Below, in pieces: positions 15,572 to 23,275 of a stretch of DNA of 30,238 nt. The stretch comes from an uncultured Bacteroidales bacterium (GTDB lineage Bacteria > Bacteroidota > Bacteroidia > Bacteroidales > Bacteroidaceae): the NCBI GenBank assembly GCA_937898885.1, contig CALDKD010000088.1:1-30238 (forward strand). The letters are read 5' to 3'. Within the stretch, counting starts at the first letter, position 1. Every line of letters starts with the position of its first letter. Made by a program: the position numbers and the translations under genes. The notes under the pieces were generated by a model that was not told the origin of the DNA, searched no databases, and worked only from the letters and a program-made list of their open reading frames with translations.

Positions 15572-17266
15572 ATGACAGATTTATTCTATTCAGCCCCAGA
15601 CGCTCTCTCACTATGGTTCATCGCAATCATCACCATAGTTTTTGCAGCCGGCGCGTCTTATGGGGCGGACTACCTGAAAGCTTACAGGAGTCACAGGCGT
15701 GAGCTCCGGCTTCACGTGGCGAACTATCTGATGGTATTCGCCTCGATGCTTGCGCTCCCATTAATCAAGGATGCCGTGGCGTTCCTTGTGGCTTGGGAAC
15801 TGATGGCGCTTGGAAGCTTCTTCCTGATTACTTTTGAGAGTTGGGAGAAGGACACCATCAAGGCCGGCATCAACTTCTTCATTCAGTCTCACGTAAGTGT
15901 GGTGCTTCTGACCATAGGATTCCTGATGATGTATGACAGGACCGGCTCATTCTCTTTCGATGCCTTCAGGACATACAGCTACGCTAATCCGGGTACTTGC
16001 GGCTGGCCTTTCGCGCTGATATGTATGGGCTTTGCGGTGAAGGCCGGATTCGTTCCGTTCCATACCTGGCTGCCTGTAGCGCACCCGGCGGCACCGGCCC
16101 ACATCTCAGGTGTGATGTCAGGCGTAATCATAAAGATTGGCATATACGGAATATTCCGTGCCATAACCATATTCAGCATAGATTTCATAGCGGCGGGCAA
16201 GGTTATCCTGGCCATTGCGGCTGTGAGCGGACTGTATGGCGTGATGATGGCCATTGTCCAACACAATCTGAAGAGGCTGCTTGCATACCACAGCATTGAG
16301 AACATAGGTGTCATAGGAATGGGAATAGGATTGGGATGTATGGCAAAAGGAATGGGTCTGCAGACTGTGGCATCGGTGGCCTTCGCCGGCGCTTTGCTGC
16401 ATACACTCAATCACGCGCTGTTCAAATCAACCCTTTTCTTTACTGCCGGCAATGTGTATCAGGCCGCTCATACCCTCAATGTTGAGAGGCTTGGCGGCCT
16501 GCTGAGATTTCTTCCGGCAACCGGCTTTTTCTTCCTGATTGCTGCGGTGGCGATATGCGGACTGCCTCCGATGAACGGTTTTGTCTCGGAACTGATGATA
16601 TATATGGGGCTTTTCGCCTCATTGGGCAATATGCCTGCTACAACTCAGCTGGGGATAACGGCTGCGATAGTGGCGCTGGTGATGATAGGCGGTCTGGCTA
16701 TTCTGTGCTTCACCAAGGCTTTCGGCATAGTGTTCCTTGGCGAGAGCCGCTCGTCACTGCCTGAGATGAGGGAGTTCGGAGCTCTCAGGACCATTCCCCT
16801 GTCTGTGCTGACATTGCTGATGCTTTCTGTGGGACTGCTCCCTGGAGTCTATGTCGGGCTGGTCAACTCAGTGCTGCCGCAGCTGGGCTGCAAGGCTGTG
16901 GCATTGTCGGGTACGGTATCATCGATAGGACTGGCATCGGCTTGCCTGATAGCTTCTGTCATTGTGATAGCGCTCCTCAGGAAGATGGCGGGCCGCAGGC
17001 ACACGGTCCGTTGCGGAGAGACTTGGGGATGCGGTTATACCGTGCCGTCGCCGAAACTGCAGTATACCGCCACATCGTTCGTGAAGACGTATTCACAGAT
17101 ATTCGGCCGGATACTAAGGAGCGGTCTCATTGACAAGGGCGCCGCCTGGTACATCCGGTTCACAGAGCGTTTCGCCTTCCTGCAGAACGGTCGTCTTCAG
17201 TCTTATATCCTTTATGGAATAGTGTTCATTGTGGTCACTATCATTCTGACATTTGTGTTATGCTAA
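15572..17266 (+). CDS. hyfB: HyfB-like membrane subunit (NuoL/Mrp-type antiporter family)
   Basis: The 564-residue, multi-helix protein belongs to the proton-translocating antiporter-like family of complex I and group 4 hydrogenases. The residues needed for ion transfer are visible: E76 in AWELMALGSFF, K157 in GFAVKAGFVPFHTWLPVAHP, K188 in SGVIIKIGIYG and K285 in HALFKSTLFF. It is shorter than E. coli HyfB (672) and lacks a long lateral C-terminal helix. It is the first of six tightly packed genes (spacing -7 to 15 bases) whose order matches hyfB, C, E, F, G, I. It lies in the cytoplasmic membrane. Whether it moves protons or sodium cannot be read from sequence. Confidence 0.9.
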   Translation: MTDLFYSAPDALSLWFIAIITIVFAAGASYGADYLKAYRSHRRELRLHVANYLMVFASMLALPLIKDAVAFLVAWELMALGSFFLITFESWEKDTIKAGINFFIQSHVSVVLLTIGFLMMYDRTGSFSFDAFRTYSYANPGTCGWPFALICMGFAVKAGFVPFHTWLPVAHPAAPAHISGVMSGVIIKIGIYGIFRAITIFSIDFIAAGKVILAIAAVSGLYGVMMAIVQHNLKRLLAYHSIENIGVIGMGIGLGCMAKGMGLQTVASVAFAGALLHTLNHALFKSTLFFTAGNVYQAAHTLNVERLGGLLRFLPATGFFFLIAAVAICGLPPMNGFVSELMIYMGLFASLGNMPATTQLGITAAIVALVMIGGLAILCFTKAFGIVFLGESRSSLPEMREFGALRTIPLSVLTLLMLSVGLLPGVYVGLVNSVLPQLGCKAVALSGTVSSIGLASACLIASVIVIALLRKMAGRRHTVRCGETWGCGYTVPSPKLQYTATSFVKTYSQIFGRILRSGLIDKGAAWYIRFTERFAFLQNGRLQSYILYGIVFIVVTIILTFVLC

Positions 17267-18150
17267 GCTTTATTCTGATTATAGCCGCCGCCCTGCTGTT
17301 CAGCGGCATTATTGTGCGGACAAAGAGTGTATGCGCCGGAAGGCGCGGGCCGGGTGTGTTCCAGCCTTTGATGGATGTGGCCCGTCTGTTCAGGAAGGGA
17401 ACTGTTTACAGCAATTCTACCACGGCTGTCTTCAAGATGGCTCCGCCTGTATATTTGGCAACGGTTCTTATGGCAGCCGCCTGCGTGCCGTTCGGCGCGC
17501 GTCCGGGGCTGCTAAGCTTTGAGGGTGATTTTGTGTTCTTCGCCTATGTCCTATCTCTGGGCAAGTTCTTCTGTATCATTGCGGCACTTGATACTGCCAG
17601 CAGCTTTGAGGGTATGGGAGCCTCGAGGGAAAGCCTGTATTCAATGCTTGCCGAGCCGGTGTTCTTCCTTATTGCCGGCAGCCTGGCTCTTTTTACAGGG
17701 AATGTGTCGTTCTCAGGGATGTTCGTCTCGCTTGAGACCTACGGCAGCGTGTTCGGCTTCGGTACCTCTATCGTGATGGCGGTGCTGCTTCTGCTGGTGT
17801 CTATGATTGAGAACAGCAGGCTTCCTGTGGATGACCCCAAGACACACCTTGAGCTGACTATGGTACACGAGGTGATGATACTTGACAACAGCGGCTTTGA
17901 TCTGGGACTCATTCTGTGCGCCGGCTACCTGAAGTTCGCTATTTATGGCGCGATAGTGGCAAACTTGTTCGTGTGCGGAGGTATGGCCTGCTCAATAGGA
18001 ATATTCGTGCTGGTGCAGCTGCTCTGTGCTGTGGCAATAGGACTGACAGAGTCTTTTATGGCCCGCTTCAGGATGAACCACAATCCTGAGTTCATCTTCT
18101 CGCTCAGCGCGGCCGCTTTTCTTCTCCTCTTCACGATAGTAAACTTGTAA
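17260..18150 (+). CDS. hyfC: HyfC-like membrane subunit (NuoH/HycD family)
   Basis: The 296-residue protein has eight or so membrane segments and NuoH-family marks: RRGPGVFQPLMDVARLFRK in the first cytoplasmic loop, and the signature IENSRLPVDDPKTHLELTM followed by HEVM. This subunit joins the ion-pumping membrane arm to the soluble redox module in complex I and group 4 hydrogenases, and its acidic loops are part of the coupling path. The ATG overlaps the hyfB stop by seven bases (ATGCTAA), which points to translational coupling. Confidence 0.9.
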   Translation: MLSFILIIAAALLFSGIIVRTKSVCAGRRGPGVFQPLMDVARLFRKGTVYSNSTTAVFKMAPPVYLATVLMAAACVPFGARPGLLSFEGDFVFFAYVLSLGKFFCIIAALDTASSFEGMGASRESLYSMLAEPVFFLIAGSLALFTGNVSFSGMFVSLETYGSVFGFGTSIVMAVLLLLVSMIENSRLPVDDPKTHLELTMVHEVMILDNSGFDLGLILCAGYLKFAIYGAIVANLFVCGGMACSIGIFVLVQLLCAVAIGLTESFMARFRMNHNPEFIFSLSAAAFLLLFTIVNL

Positions 18151-18155
18151 TTGGA

Positions 18156-18785
18156 ATGAAAGAGATACTGCTTATACTTTTCATCATAACCCTCTTCTCT
18201 ATGGCGGTTGCCAACAGAATGAGGAACTATGTAAAGATACTTTTCCTGCAGGGGCTTCTCCTGTTTGCGATGTCGTTTGTGCTGCTCAAGGAGATAACAG
18301 TGGCAAATCTTGTGTGGATATCGGTTGAGACGCTGCTGTTCAAGTCTGTTGTGGTTCCGGCCCTGCTGTATCATCTTATCGACAAGAACAGGATTACGCG
18401 CGAGGCCGAGCCGTTTCTGCCTCACTTCGCATCGCTTGCCATTACCGTATGCATAGTGGCCGGGACGTTCCTGCTTGCCGGAGCTGTGGGAGATGAGCTT
18501 ATCAGCAAGATGTTCTTCGTGACCGCCCTCTCGGCTATATTCTTCGGATTGTACTTCATCTGCTCACGACGCAAACTGCTGTCGCACCTGATGGGATACA
18601 TCGTCATAGAGAACGGAGTGTTCATCCTCACCATAGCGGTGGGAAACCATATGCCTTTCCTGGTGAACCTGGGCGTGCTGCTTGACATCTTTGCCAGCGT
18701 GCTTCTGCTGGGATTCCTGGCCGGAAAGATTGGTGATGTGTTCAAGAATACCGACATTGATAAACTAACGAGCCTCAAGGACTGA
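18156..18785 (+). CDS. hyfE: HyfE-like membrane subunit (NuoK-related)
   Basis: The 209-residue hydrophobic protein matches HyfE in length and layout: about six membrane helices in two halves. The second half has GYIVIENGVFIL with the membrane-buried Glu typical of NuoK-like subunits, and a LVNLGVLLDIFASVLLLG helix. It starts five bases after hyfC and ends one base before hyfF. HyfE is specific to hydrogenase-4-type complexes and helps form the ion path between the antiporter-like subunits and the NuoH-like subunit. Confidence 0.88.
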   Translation: MKEILLILFIITLFSMAVANRMRNYVKILFLQGLLLFAMSFVLLKEITVANLVWISVETLLFKSVVVPALLYHLIDKNRITREAEPFLPHFASLAITVCIVAGTFLLAGAVGDELISKMFFVTALSAIFFGLYFICSRRKLLSHLMGYIVIENGVFILTIAVGNHMPFLVNLGVLLDIFASVLLLGFLAGKIGDVFKNTDIDKLTSLKD

Positions 18786-18786
18786 T

Positions 18787-20061
18787 ATGCAATACTTCAC
18801 GATAGACCCACTCTCAATTATCATGACGGCGGTGCTTGTAATAGTTCTGCTGCCTGTCATCATACATTCGGTTATTTATTTCAGAACATACAGAAGCACT
18901 GTCAGAGCCAGACTGGTATATACCGGAGCTATGACACTGCTGGCGGCATCGCTCTTCCTGGGCTACATATCGGGCCATATAGTCATGACCTGGGTGTTCA
19001 CCGAGATTACTACCCTTGCCGCAGGAGCGCTGGTGTATCACCACAGGGAGGAGCTTGCCCTTGAGGCGGTTTGGAAATATGTGTTCGTGTGCGCTATCAG
19101 CGTGACGTTCATATTCATTGGCATTCTTTTCTGGAGCCTTGCCATGCTGCACTGCGGCTGTACGGACCTCAGTTATACAAGTCTGATGCTGCATAGCGCT
19201 GAGATGGATCCACGCTGGACCCGTCTTGGCTTCCTGTTTATATTTGCGGGATATACTGCCAAGATGGGACTCTTTCCTATGTTCACGGCCGGCATTGACG
19301 CCAAGGACAATGCTCCCACTCCTGCAGCCGCAATGCTGTCGAGCGTGCTGATGAACCTGGGCTTCGTTGGAATATTCCGCGCCTGGGCTGTGGTATCGGC
19401 GGGCGGATGCGCCCAGTGGGGCAGAGCGGTGCTGATAGCCGCGGCTATGGTCACGCTCTTCATAGCCACCACATATATGGTGCGTGTTGTGAATATGAAG
19501 CGTCTGCTGGCATATTCCAGCATAGAGCACGCGTCAATAGTGCTGCTTGGACTCTGCTTCGGCAGGGTGGGTGTGACGTTCTCAATACTTCACCTGGTCA
19601 TGCACTCGTTCGTAAAGTGCGGGCTCTTCCTGCATTTCGGACAGATGGCTGAGATATACAGGTCAAAGATGATGGACCGTATGGGCGGCTATCTCAACAT
19701 TAATCCTTTCGGAGCCTTGGTGCTGCTGCTCGGACTTTTCTCTGTTACTGCAGTACCTCCATCAGGTATGTTTATGAGCGAGCTGGGGATATTCAGAGCT
19801 ATGATAGCCTCAGGGAATGTGTGGGCTGTGATATTGACGGCCTTCTTCCTGACTGTTCTTATCTGGGCTGTCGTCAAAGGCATCATTACGGTTATCTTCA
19901 TTCCAAGAGATGCCAGCCTTCCTCCGCTAGGACAGGTTAATGTATCCTGGGCTGAGAGCATCACGCAACTGCTGTTGTTCGCTCTGGCTATTTATATTGG
20001 TTATTGCTGTCCCGGCTCGCTTATGGACCTTGTATCACAAACCGCTTCTATGATTATTTAG
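18787..20061 (+). CDS. hyfF: HyfF-like membrane subunit (NuoN/NuoM antiporter family)
   Basis: The 424-residue protein is a second antiporter-like subunit. Conserved ion-path positions include the Glu in FTEITTLAAGALV, the Lys in GYTAKMGLFPMF followed by AKDNAPTPAAAMLSSVLMNLG, and the Lys in HSFVKCGLFLHF. E. coli HyfF is longer (526). With HyfB the complex would have two candidate ion channels. The gene begins one base after hyfE stops and its own stop is one base before hyfG, so all are co-transcribed and probably co-translated. Confidence 0.88.
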   Translation: MQYFTIDPLSIIMTAVLVIVLLPVIIHSVIYFRTYRSTVRARLVYTGAMTLLAASLFLGYISGHIVMTWVFTEITTLAAGALVYHHREELALEAVWKYVFVCAISVTFIFIGILFWSLAMLHCGCTDLSYTSLMLHSAEMDPRWTRLGFLFIFAGYTAKMGLFPMFTAGIDAKDNAPTPAAAMLSSVLMNLGFVGIFRAWAVVSAGGCAQWGRAVLIAAAMVTLFIATTYMVRVVNMKRLLAYSSIEHASIVLLGLCFGRVGVTFSILHLVMHSFVKCGLFLHFGQMAEIYRSKMMDRMGGYLNINPFGALVLLLGLFSVTAVPPSGMFMSELGIFRAMIASGNVWAVILTAFFLTVLIWAVVKGIITVIFIPRDASLPPLGQVNVSWAESITQLLLFALAIYIGYCCPGSLMDLVSQTASMII

Positions 20062-20062
20062 A

Positions 20063-21535
20063 ATGGAACCATTGTATCTTAAGAATTCAAGTCCGTGCAG
20101 ATTCGGTGACATCCCCGTGGCAGAGGGTTTCGACGAGTTTGCGGCCTGTGTGCGGAAACTTCTTTCCGACAGCGGGTGCCATTGCGTCAATTACTTTGCC
20201 GTGAGGACGGGCGGATGCCTTCGTCTGATAATGTGCATAGCCGATGACGGCAGGTCGGAAATAGCTGTGCTCAGCAATGAATTGAGTGGTGATGTCCTTC
20301 CCTCGGCAGGGATTGTGTCGGTAGAGCGTTTTGAACGTGAGATTGCGGAGAATTTCGGACTCTCCCTGCGCGATCACAGATGGCCGAAGCCGCTCCGCAC
20401 GGCACCGGATGATTATCCTTTCTACCGTAGCGACAATGAGGAGCATCACGAGGTGGGTGTCGGCCCGATACACGCCGGAGTAATAGAGCCCGGGCATTTC
20501 CGCTTTACCTGCGAGGGTGAGAAGATTCTTAACCTTGAGATAATGCTCGGCTATCAGCACAGGGGTGTTGAGCCTCTTATGGTGGCGCTGCCCGAACTGG
20601 AGCAGAAGGCCATTCTTGCCGAGAACATCGCAGGTGACACGGCGGCAGGGCATAGCGTGGCGTTCGCCTCGGTAATTGAGGCATTGTCGGGTTTCAGCGC
20701 CAGCCGCGCCATACAGTACTCCCGTACACTTGCGCTGGAATTGGAGAGGATAGCCATACATACCGGTGATCTGAGCGCCATTTGCGGTGATGTGGCATAC
20801 CAGTTAGGCAATGCCGTGTATGGCCGTCTGCGTACGCCAATCATCAACTTTATGCAGAAATGGTGCGGTAACAGGCTGGGGAAGACATCAGTGCGGCCTT
20901 TTGAGGCTCCGTACCCTTTGACAAAAGAGCTGGCTGACGATTTGTTGAGCGTTCTGGCCGCATTCGAGAGGGATTTTGACCAGATAAGCCGTCAGGTGCG
21001 TCATTTCCCGTCAGTCCTGTCGCGCCTTGAGAGAACTGGTACTGTAAAATATGAGGATGCGCTGGAAACAGGAGCCGTAGGTATGGCTGCCCGCGCCTCA
21101 GCACTCTGCAGGGATGTGCGCAAGAGTCATCCATATCTGCTTTATGACGGAAGCATTGACACCGTAATAAAGCATCACGGTGATGTCTATTCAAGAACGC
21201 AGATAAGAATGGAGGAGGTTTTCTGCTCCATTGCCATTGTGAGGAGACTGATAGAGTCCTGGCCGTTCGATGAGACTTCAGCCGATGCAGGGCCAGGAAG
21301 TGTGAGTGGACTGGCTGCCGGTTCCTTTGTGGTGAGTCTTGTGGAAGGCTGGCGCGGAGAGATATGCCATGCGGCCGTAACCGATGAGGAGGGGCAACTG
21401 TCTGTGTACAAGGTAAAGGATCCTTCGTTCCACAACTGGAGAATGCTTGAGCTGGCCGTGCGCGACAACGAGATATCGGATTTTCCCATCTGCAACAAGA
21501 GTTTCAACCTCTCTTATTGCGGACATGACCTTTAG
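20063..21535 (+). CDS. hyfG: HyfG-like large subunit (NuoC-NuoD fusion) lacking the nickel ligands
   Basis: Residues 1-115 resemble the NuoC/30-kDa domain (ENFGLSLRDHRWP). Residues 120-490 are the NuoD/49-kDa or hydrogenase large-subunit domain: VGVGPIHAGVIEPGHFRF, MLGYQHRGVE, and a normal helical core. In nickel-iron enzymes the first ligand pair is CGIC before FAHS; here the aligned residues are A190-G191-D192-T193 before AAGHS. The second pair, DPCxxC near the C-terminus, is replaced by N482-L483-S484 with a single displaced C486. The protein ends right there, with no tail for a maturation protease. No hyp genes are nearby. It therefore cannot hold a normal NiFe site and should be placed with energy-converting-hydrogenase-related (Ehr) proteins or complex I-like subunits. 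Confidence 0.87.
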   Translation: MEPLYLKNSSPCRFGDIPVAEGFDEFAACVRKLLSDSGCHCVNYFAVRTGGCLRLIMCIADDGRSEIAVLSNELSGDVLPSAGIVSVERFEREIAENFGLSLRDHRWPKPLRTAPDDYPFYRSDNEEHHEVGVGPIHAGVIEPGHFRFTCEGEKILNLEIMLGYQHRGVEPLMVALPELEQKAILAENIAGDTAAGHSVAFASVIEALSGFSASRAIQYSRTLALELERIAIHTGDLSAICGDVAYQLGNAVYGRLRTPIINFMQKWCGNRLGKTSVRPFEAPYPLTKELADDLLSVLAAFERDFDQISRQVRHFPSVLSRLERTGTVKYEDALETGAVGMAARASALCRDVRKSHPYLLYDGSIDTVIKHHGDVYSRTQIRMEEVFCSIAIVRRLIESWPFDETSADAGPGSVSGLAAGSFVVSLVEGWRGEICHAAVTDEEGQLSVYKVKDPSFHNWRMLELAVRDNEISDFPICNKSFNLSYCGHDL

Positions 21536-21550
21536 AATAATGCGATTGTC

Positions 21551-22309
21551 ATGAAACATGTAAGTTTGATTTCAGTCCTGAAAAGACAGGGCAGACAGTA
21601 TATACCGGACCCACGCACTGCAGAGGTGCCGGGAATATTCCGTGGGAGACCTGTCATTACAGATGCGGCCGTGGATAATGCCGCCGTTGCGGGATGCTGC
21701 CCTATGCGGGCTATCTCCTGCGAGGGCGGTCTCTCCATAGACCTTGGCAAGTGCGCGTTCTGCGGGAAATGCGCGAGACTGTTTCCTGCCAAGATCTCAT
21801 TTACTAAAGACTGTCATCTGGCCACTACCGTGCGCGAGAACCTTATAGTCAAGGAGGGCGTGAGCGCTCCGATAGAGTTCGGCCCGGCACCTGAATTTGC
21901 CGGAATGTTCAAAAGGTCGCTGAAGCTCCGTCAGGTTAGCTGCGGCGGTGACAATTCGTGCGAGTGGGAGCTTGGCGCTACAGGCAATGTGAATTTCGAT
22001 ATGGGACGTTACGGTATGGAGTTCGTGGCCTCACCGCGTCATGCCGACGGACTGGTAGTGACGGGCCCTGTTACGGCCAATATGGCTCGTGCCCTGCAGA
22101 TATGCTACGATGCCGTACCAGACCCGAGACTCCTTATACTCTGCGGCACTGACGCCATCAGTGGCGGTCTGTTCGCCAATGCCGCAGGTAGTAACGACTG
22201 CCTGGACAGGACATTCCTTGACACGCACAAGGTTGACCTGTACATCCCCGGCAATCCTGCCCATCCGCTTACAATAATAAACGGACTGCTCTCGCTTACC
22301 GGCAGGTGA
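21551..22309 (+). CDS. hyfI: Ferredoxin-like plus NuoB/HycG-like small subunit fusion
   Basis: The 252-residue protein has an N-terminal ferredoxin-like domain (about 30-95) and a NuoB/HycG-like domain (about 120-250, with YGMEFVASPRHADGLVVTGPVT and SGGLF). In the ferredoxin half, one 4Fe-4S site is intact (C68, C71, C74 plus C50 before Pro) and the other is lost completely: the four expected Cys positions are A40, N43, V46 and F78. In the NuoB half, by hand alignment to HycG, only C137 of the four proximal-cluster positions is Cys; the others are D134, D201 and N235 (PGNP instead of PGCP). C131 and C198 lie exactly three residues before two lost positions and might substitute. It is last in the operon, 15 bases after hyfG. 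Confidence 0.83.
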   Translation: MKHVSLISVLKRQGRQYIPDPRTAEVPGIFRGRPVITDAAVDNAAVAGCCPMRAISCEGGLSIDLGKCAFCGKCARLFPAKISFTKDCHLATTVRENLIVKEGVSAPIEFGPAPEFAGMFKRSLKLRQVSCGGDNSCEWELGATGNVNFDMGRYGMEFVASPRHADGLVVTGPVTANMARALQICYDAVPDPRLLILCGTDAISGGLFANAAGSNDCLDRTFLDTHKVDLYIPGNPAHPLTIINGLLSLTGR

Positions 22310-22329
22310 TTCTGTCTGGCGCAGTGTGA

Positions 22330-22509
22330 TTATTTTGCAGGCTCCCACTTGCAGCGGACAGGTGAGACTATCGCGCCGTCTTTCTTGAGCTCTGCAAAAG
22401 CCTTGTCCACTTCTTTCCTGTCAATTCCGGAAGTTGTGGCTACCTCACCGGCAGAAACAGGTTTCCCTGCTTCTGCCATTGTCTTCAAGACTATTTCTTT
22501 TGTATTCAT
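22330..22509 (-). CDS. Small winged-helix DNA-binding protein (59 residues)
   Basis: The product, beginning MNTKEIVLKTMAEAGKPVSA, reads as one small winged helix: helix 1 (KEIVLKTMAEAG), helix 2 (SAGEVATTSG), recognition helix 3 (DRKEVDKAFAELKKDG), then the wing (AIVSPVRCKWEPAK). This pattern is typical of short helix-turn-helix proteins that bind DNA as dimers. It starts 12 bases after the rubrerythrin stop codon on the same strand, so the two are co-transcribed and it could regulate the peroxide-defence genes. It lacks a sensor domain; the single Cys in the wing is the only obvious redox-sensitive residue. It ends 20 bases from the convergent hyf operon. Confidence 0.8.
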   Translation of the reverse strand: MNTKEIVLKTMAEAGKPVSAGEVATTSGIDRKEVDKAFAELKKDGAIVSPVRCKWEPAK

Positions 22510-22521
22510 AGCCGGTGTCTA

Positions 22522-23082
22522 TTACTTGAAATACCGGTTGTAGAGACCCTGGAAGCCAGCACCGTGACGTGCCTCGTCCTTGGCCATCTCGTGAACACTG
22601 TCATGGATGGCATCAAGATTGAGCTGTTTGGCAACTCTGGCGATGTCCATTTTGCCTGCGCAAGCACCCTCTTCAGCCATCATTCTCTTCTGGACGTTGG
22701 TCTTTGTGTCCCAGACCACCTCGCCGAGCATCTCTGCAAAACGTGCTGCGTGATCAGCCTCCTCATATGCATAGCGCTTGAAAGCCTCTGCTATCTCCGG
22801 GTAACCCTCGCGGTCTGCCTGACGGCTCATGGCGATGTACATGCCTACTTCCGTGCACTCTCCAAGGAAGTGGTCCTTAAGGCCCTGACGTACGAAATCT
22901 CCGTCAGTTCCGGCCGGAATAGCGCCAGCGATGCCAAGCTCATGCTCTGTTACAAACTGAAGCCCCTTTTCTTCCTCTACTAACTTGAACTTACTTCCAG
23001 GCACCTTGCACATTGGGCACTTCTCTGGTGCTGTGTCACCCTCGTGAACATATCCGCATACCGGGCAAATCCATTTAGCCAT
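22522..23082 (-). CDS. rbr: Reverse rubrerythrin (rubredoxin domain first)
   Basis: The 186-residue protein begins with a rubredoxin-type iron site, C6-x2-C9 and C22-x2-C25 (ICPVCGYVHEG, EKCPMCKVPGS), followed by a four-helix diiron domain with ligand motifs ECTEVG, YEEADHAARF and KDEARHGAGF. The domain order is the reverse of classical rubrerythrin. These proteins reduce hydrogen peroxide (and oxygen in some species) to water in the cytoplasm of anaerobes, with electrons from NADH through rubredoxin-type partners. A good -7 box lies upstream, and a small winged-helix gene follows in the same unit. An AraC regulator is divergent, with a peroxiredoxin behind it. Confidence 0.95.
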   Translation of the reverse strand: MAKWICPVCGYVHEGDTAPEKCPMCKVPGSKFKLVEEEKGLQFVTEHELGIAGAIPAGTDGDFVRQGLKDHFLGECTEVGMYIAMSRQADREGYPEIAEAFKRYAYEEADHAARFAEMLGEVVWDTKTNVQKRMMAEEGACAGKMDIARVAKQLNLDAIHDSVHEMAKDEARHGAGFQGLYNRYFK

Positions 23083-23126
23083 AATTCTATTTTTTTAAAT
23101 GTTAATATTGTTGTTGATTACTGTTG

Positions 23127-23134
23127 CAAAGGTA
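23127..23134 (-). promoter_or_regulatory. -7 box for the rubrerythrin operon
   Basis: TACCTTTG on the minus strand matches TAnnTTTG exactly and is followed by CAA. It lies 44 bases before the start codon at 23082. No strong -33 TTTG is seen at the usual distance. Confidence 0.6.
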
Positions 23135-23182
23135 ATGGCATTTGGCTGAACAGAACTATAAACATCGGTATCTTGAAGGTGA

Positions 23183-23225
23183 ATTTCGGCATACTGTATG
23201 ATTTTTTCCGTTAAAATGCCGAAAT
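23183..23225. promoter_or_regulatory. Perfect 10-bp inverted repeat, candidate operator
   Basis: ATTTCGGCAT (23183-23192) and ATGCCGAAAT (23216-23225) are exact inverted copies with a 23-base spacer. They sit between the divergent rubrerythrin and AraC promoters, just upstream of the AraC -7 box. Half-sites 33 bases apart (about three helical turns) fit a dimeric regulator such as the adjacent AraC protein. Confidence 0.5.
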
Positions 23226-23240
23226 ATACCATCAATGGCT

Positions 23241-23248
23241 TATCTTTG
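23241..23248 (+). promoter_or_regulatory. -7 box for the AraC-type regulator
   Basis: TATCTTTG is an exact TAnnTTTG match, 27 bases before the ATG at 23276. It decides the start: the longer frame from 23198 would begin upstream of its own promoter and run through the inverted repeat. Confidence 0.65.
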
Positions 23249-23275
23249 TATCTGTCAGCAATAAGTTCCCAGACT

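Noticed and set aside
20063..21535. An active NiFe hydrogenase or formate hydrogenlyase large subunit
   Set aside because: All canonical nickel-binding cysteines are replaced, and no formate dehydrogenase or maturation genes are in the window.
23198..23275. An N-terminal extension of the AraC regulator from an ATG at 23198
   Set aside because: An exact -7 box lies at 23241-23248 inside the extension and the extension contains the inverted repeat, so translation from 23276 fits better.
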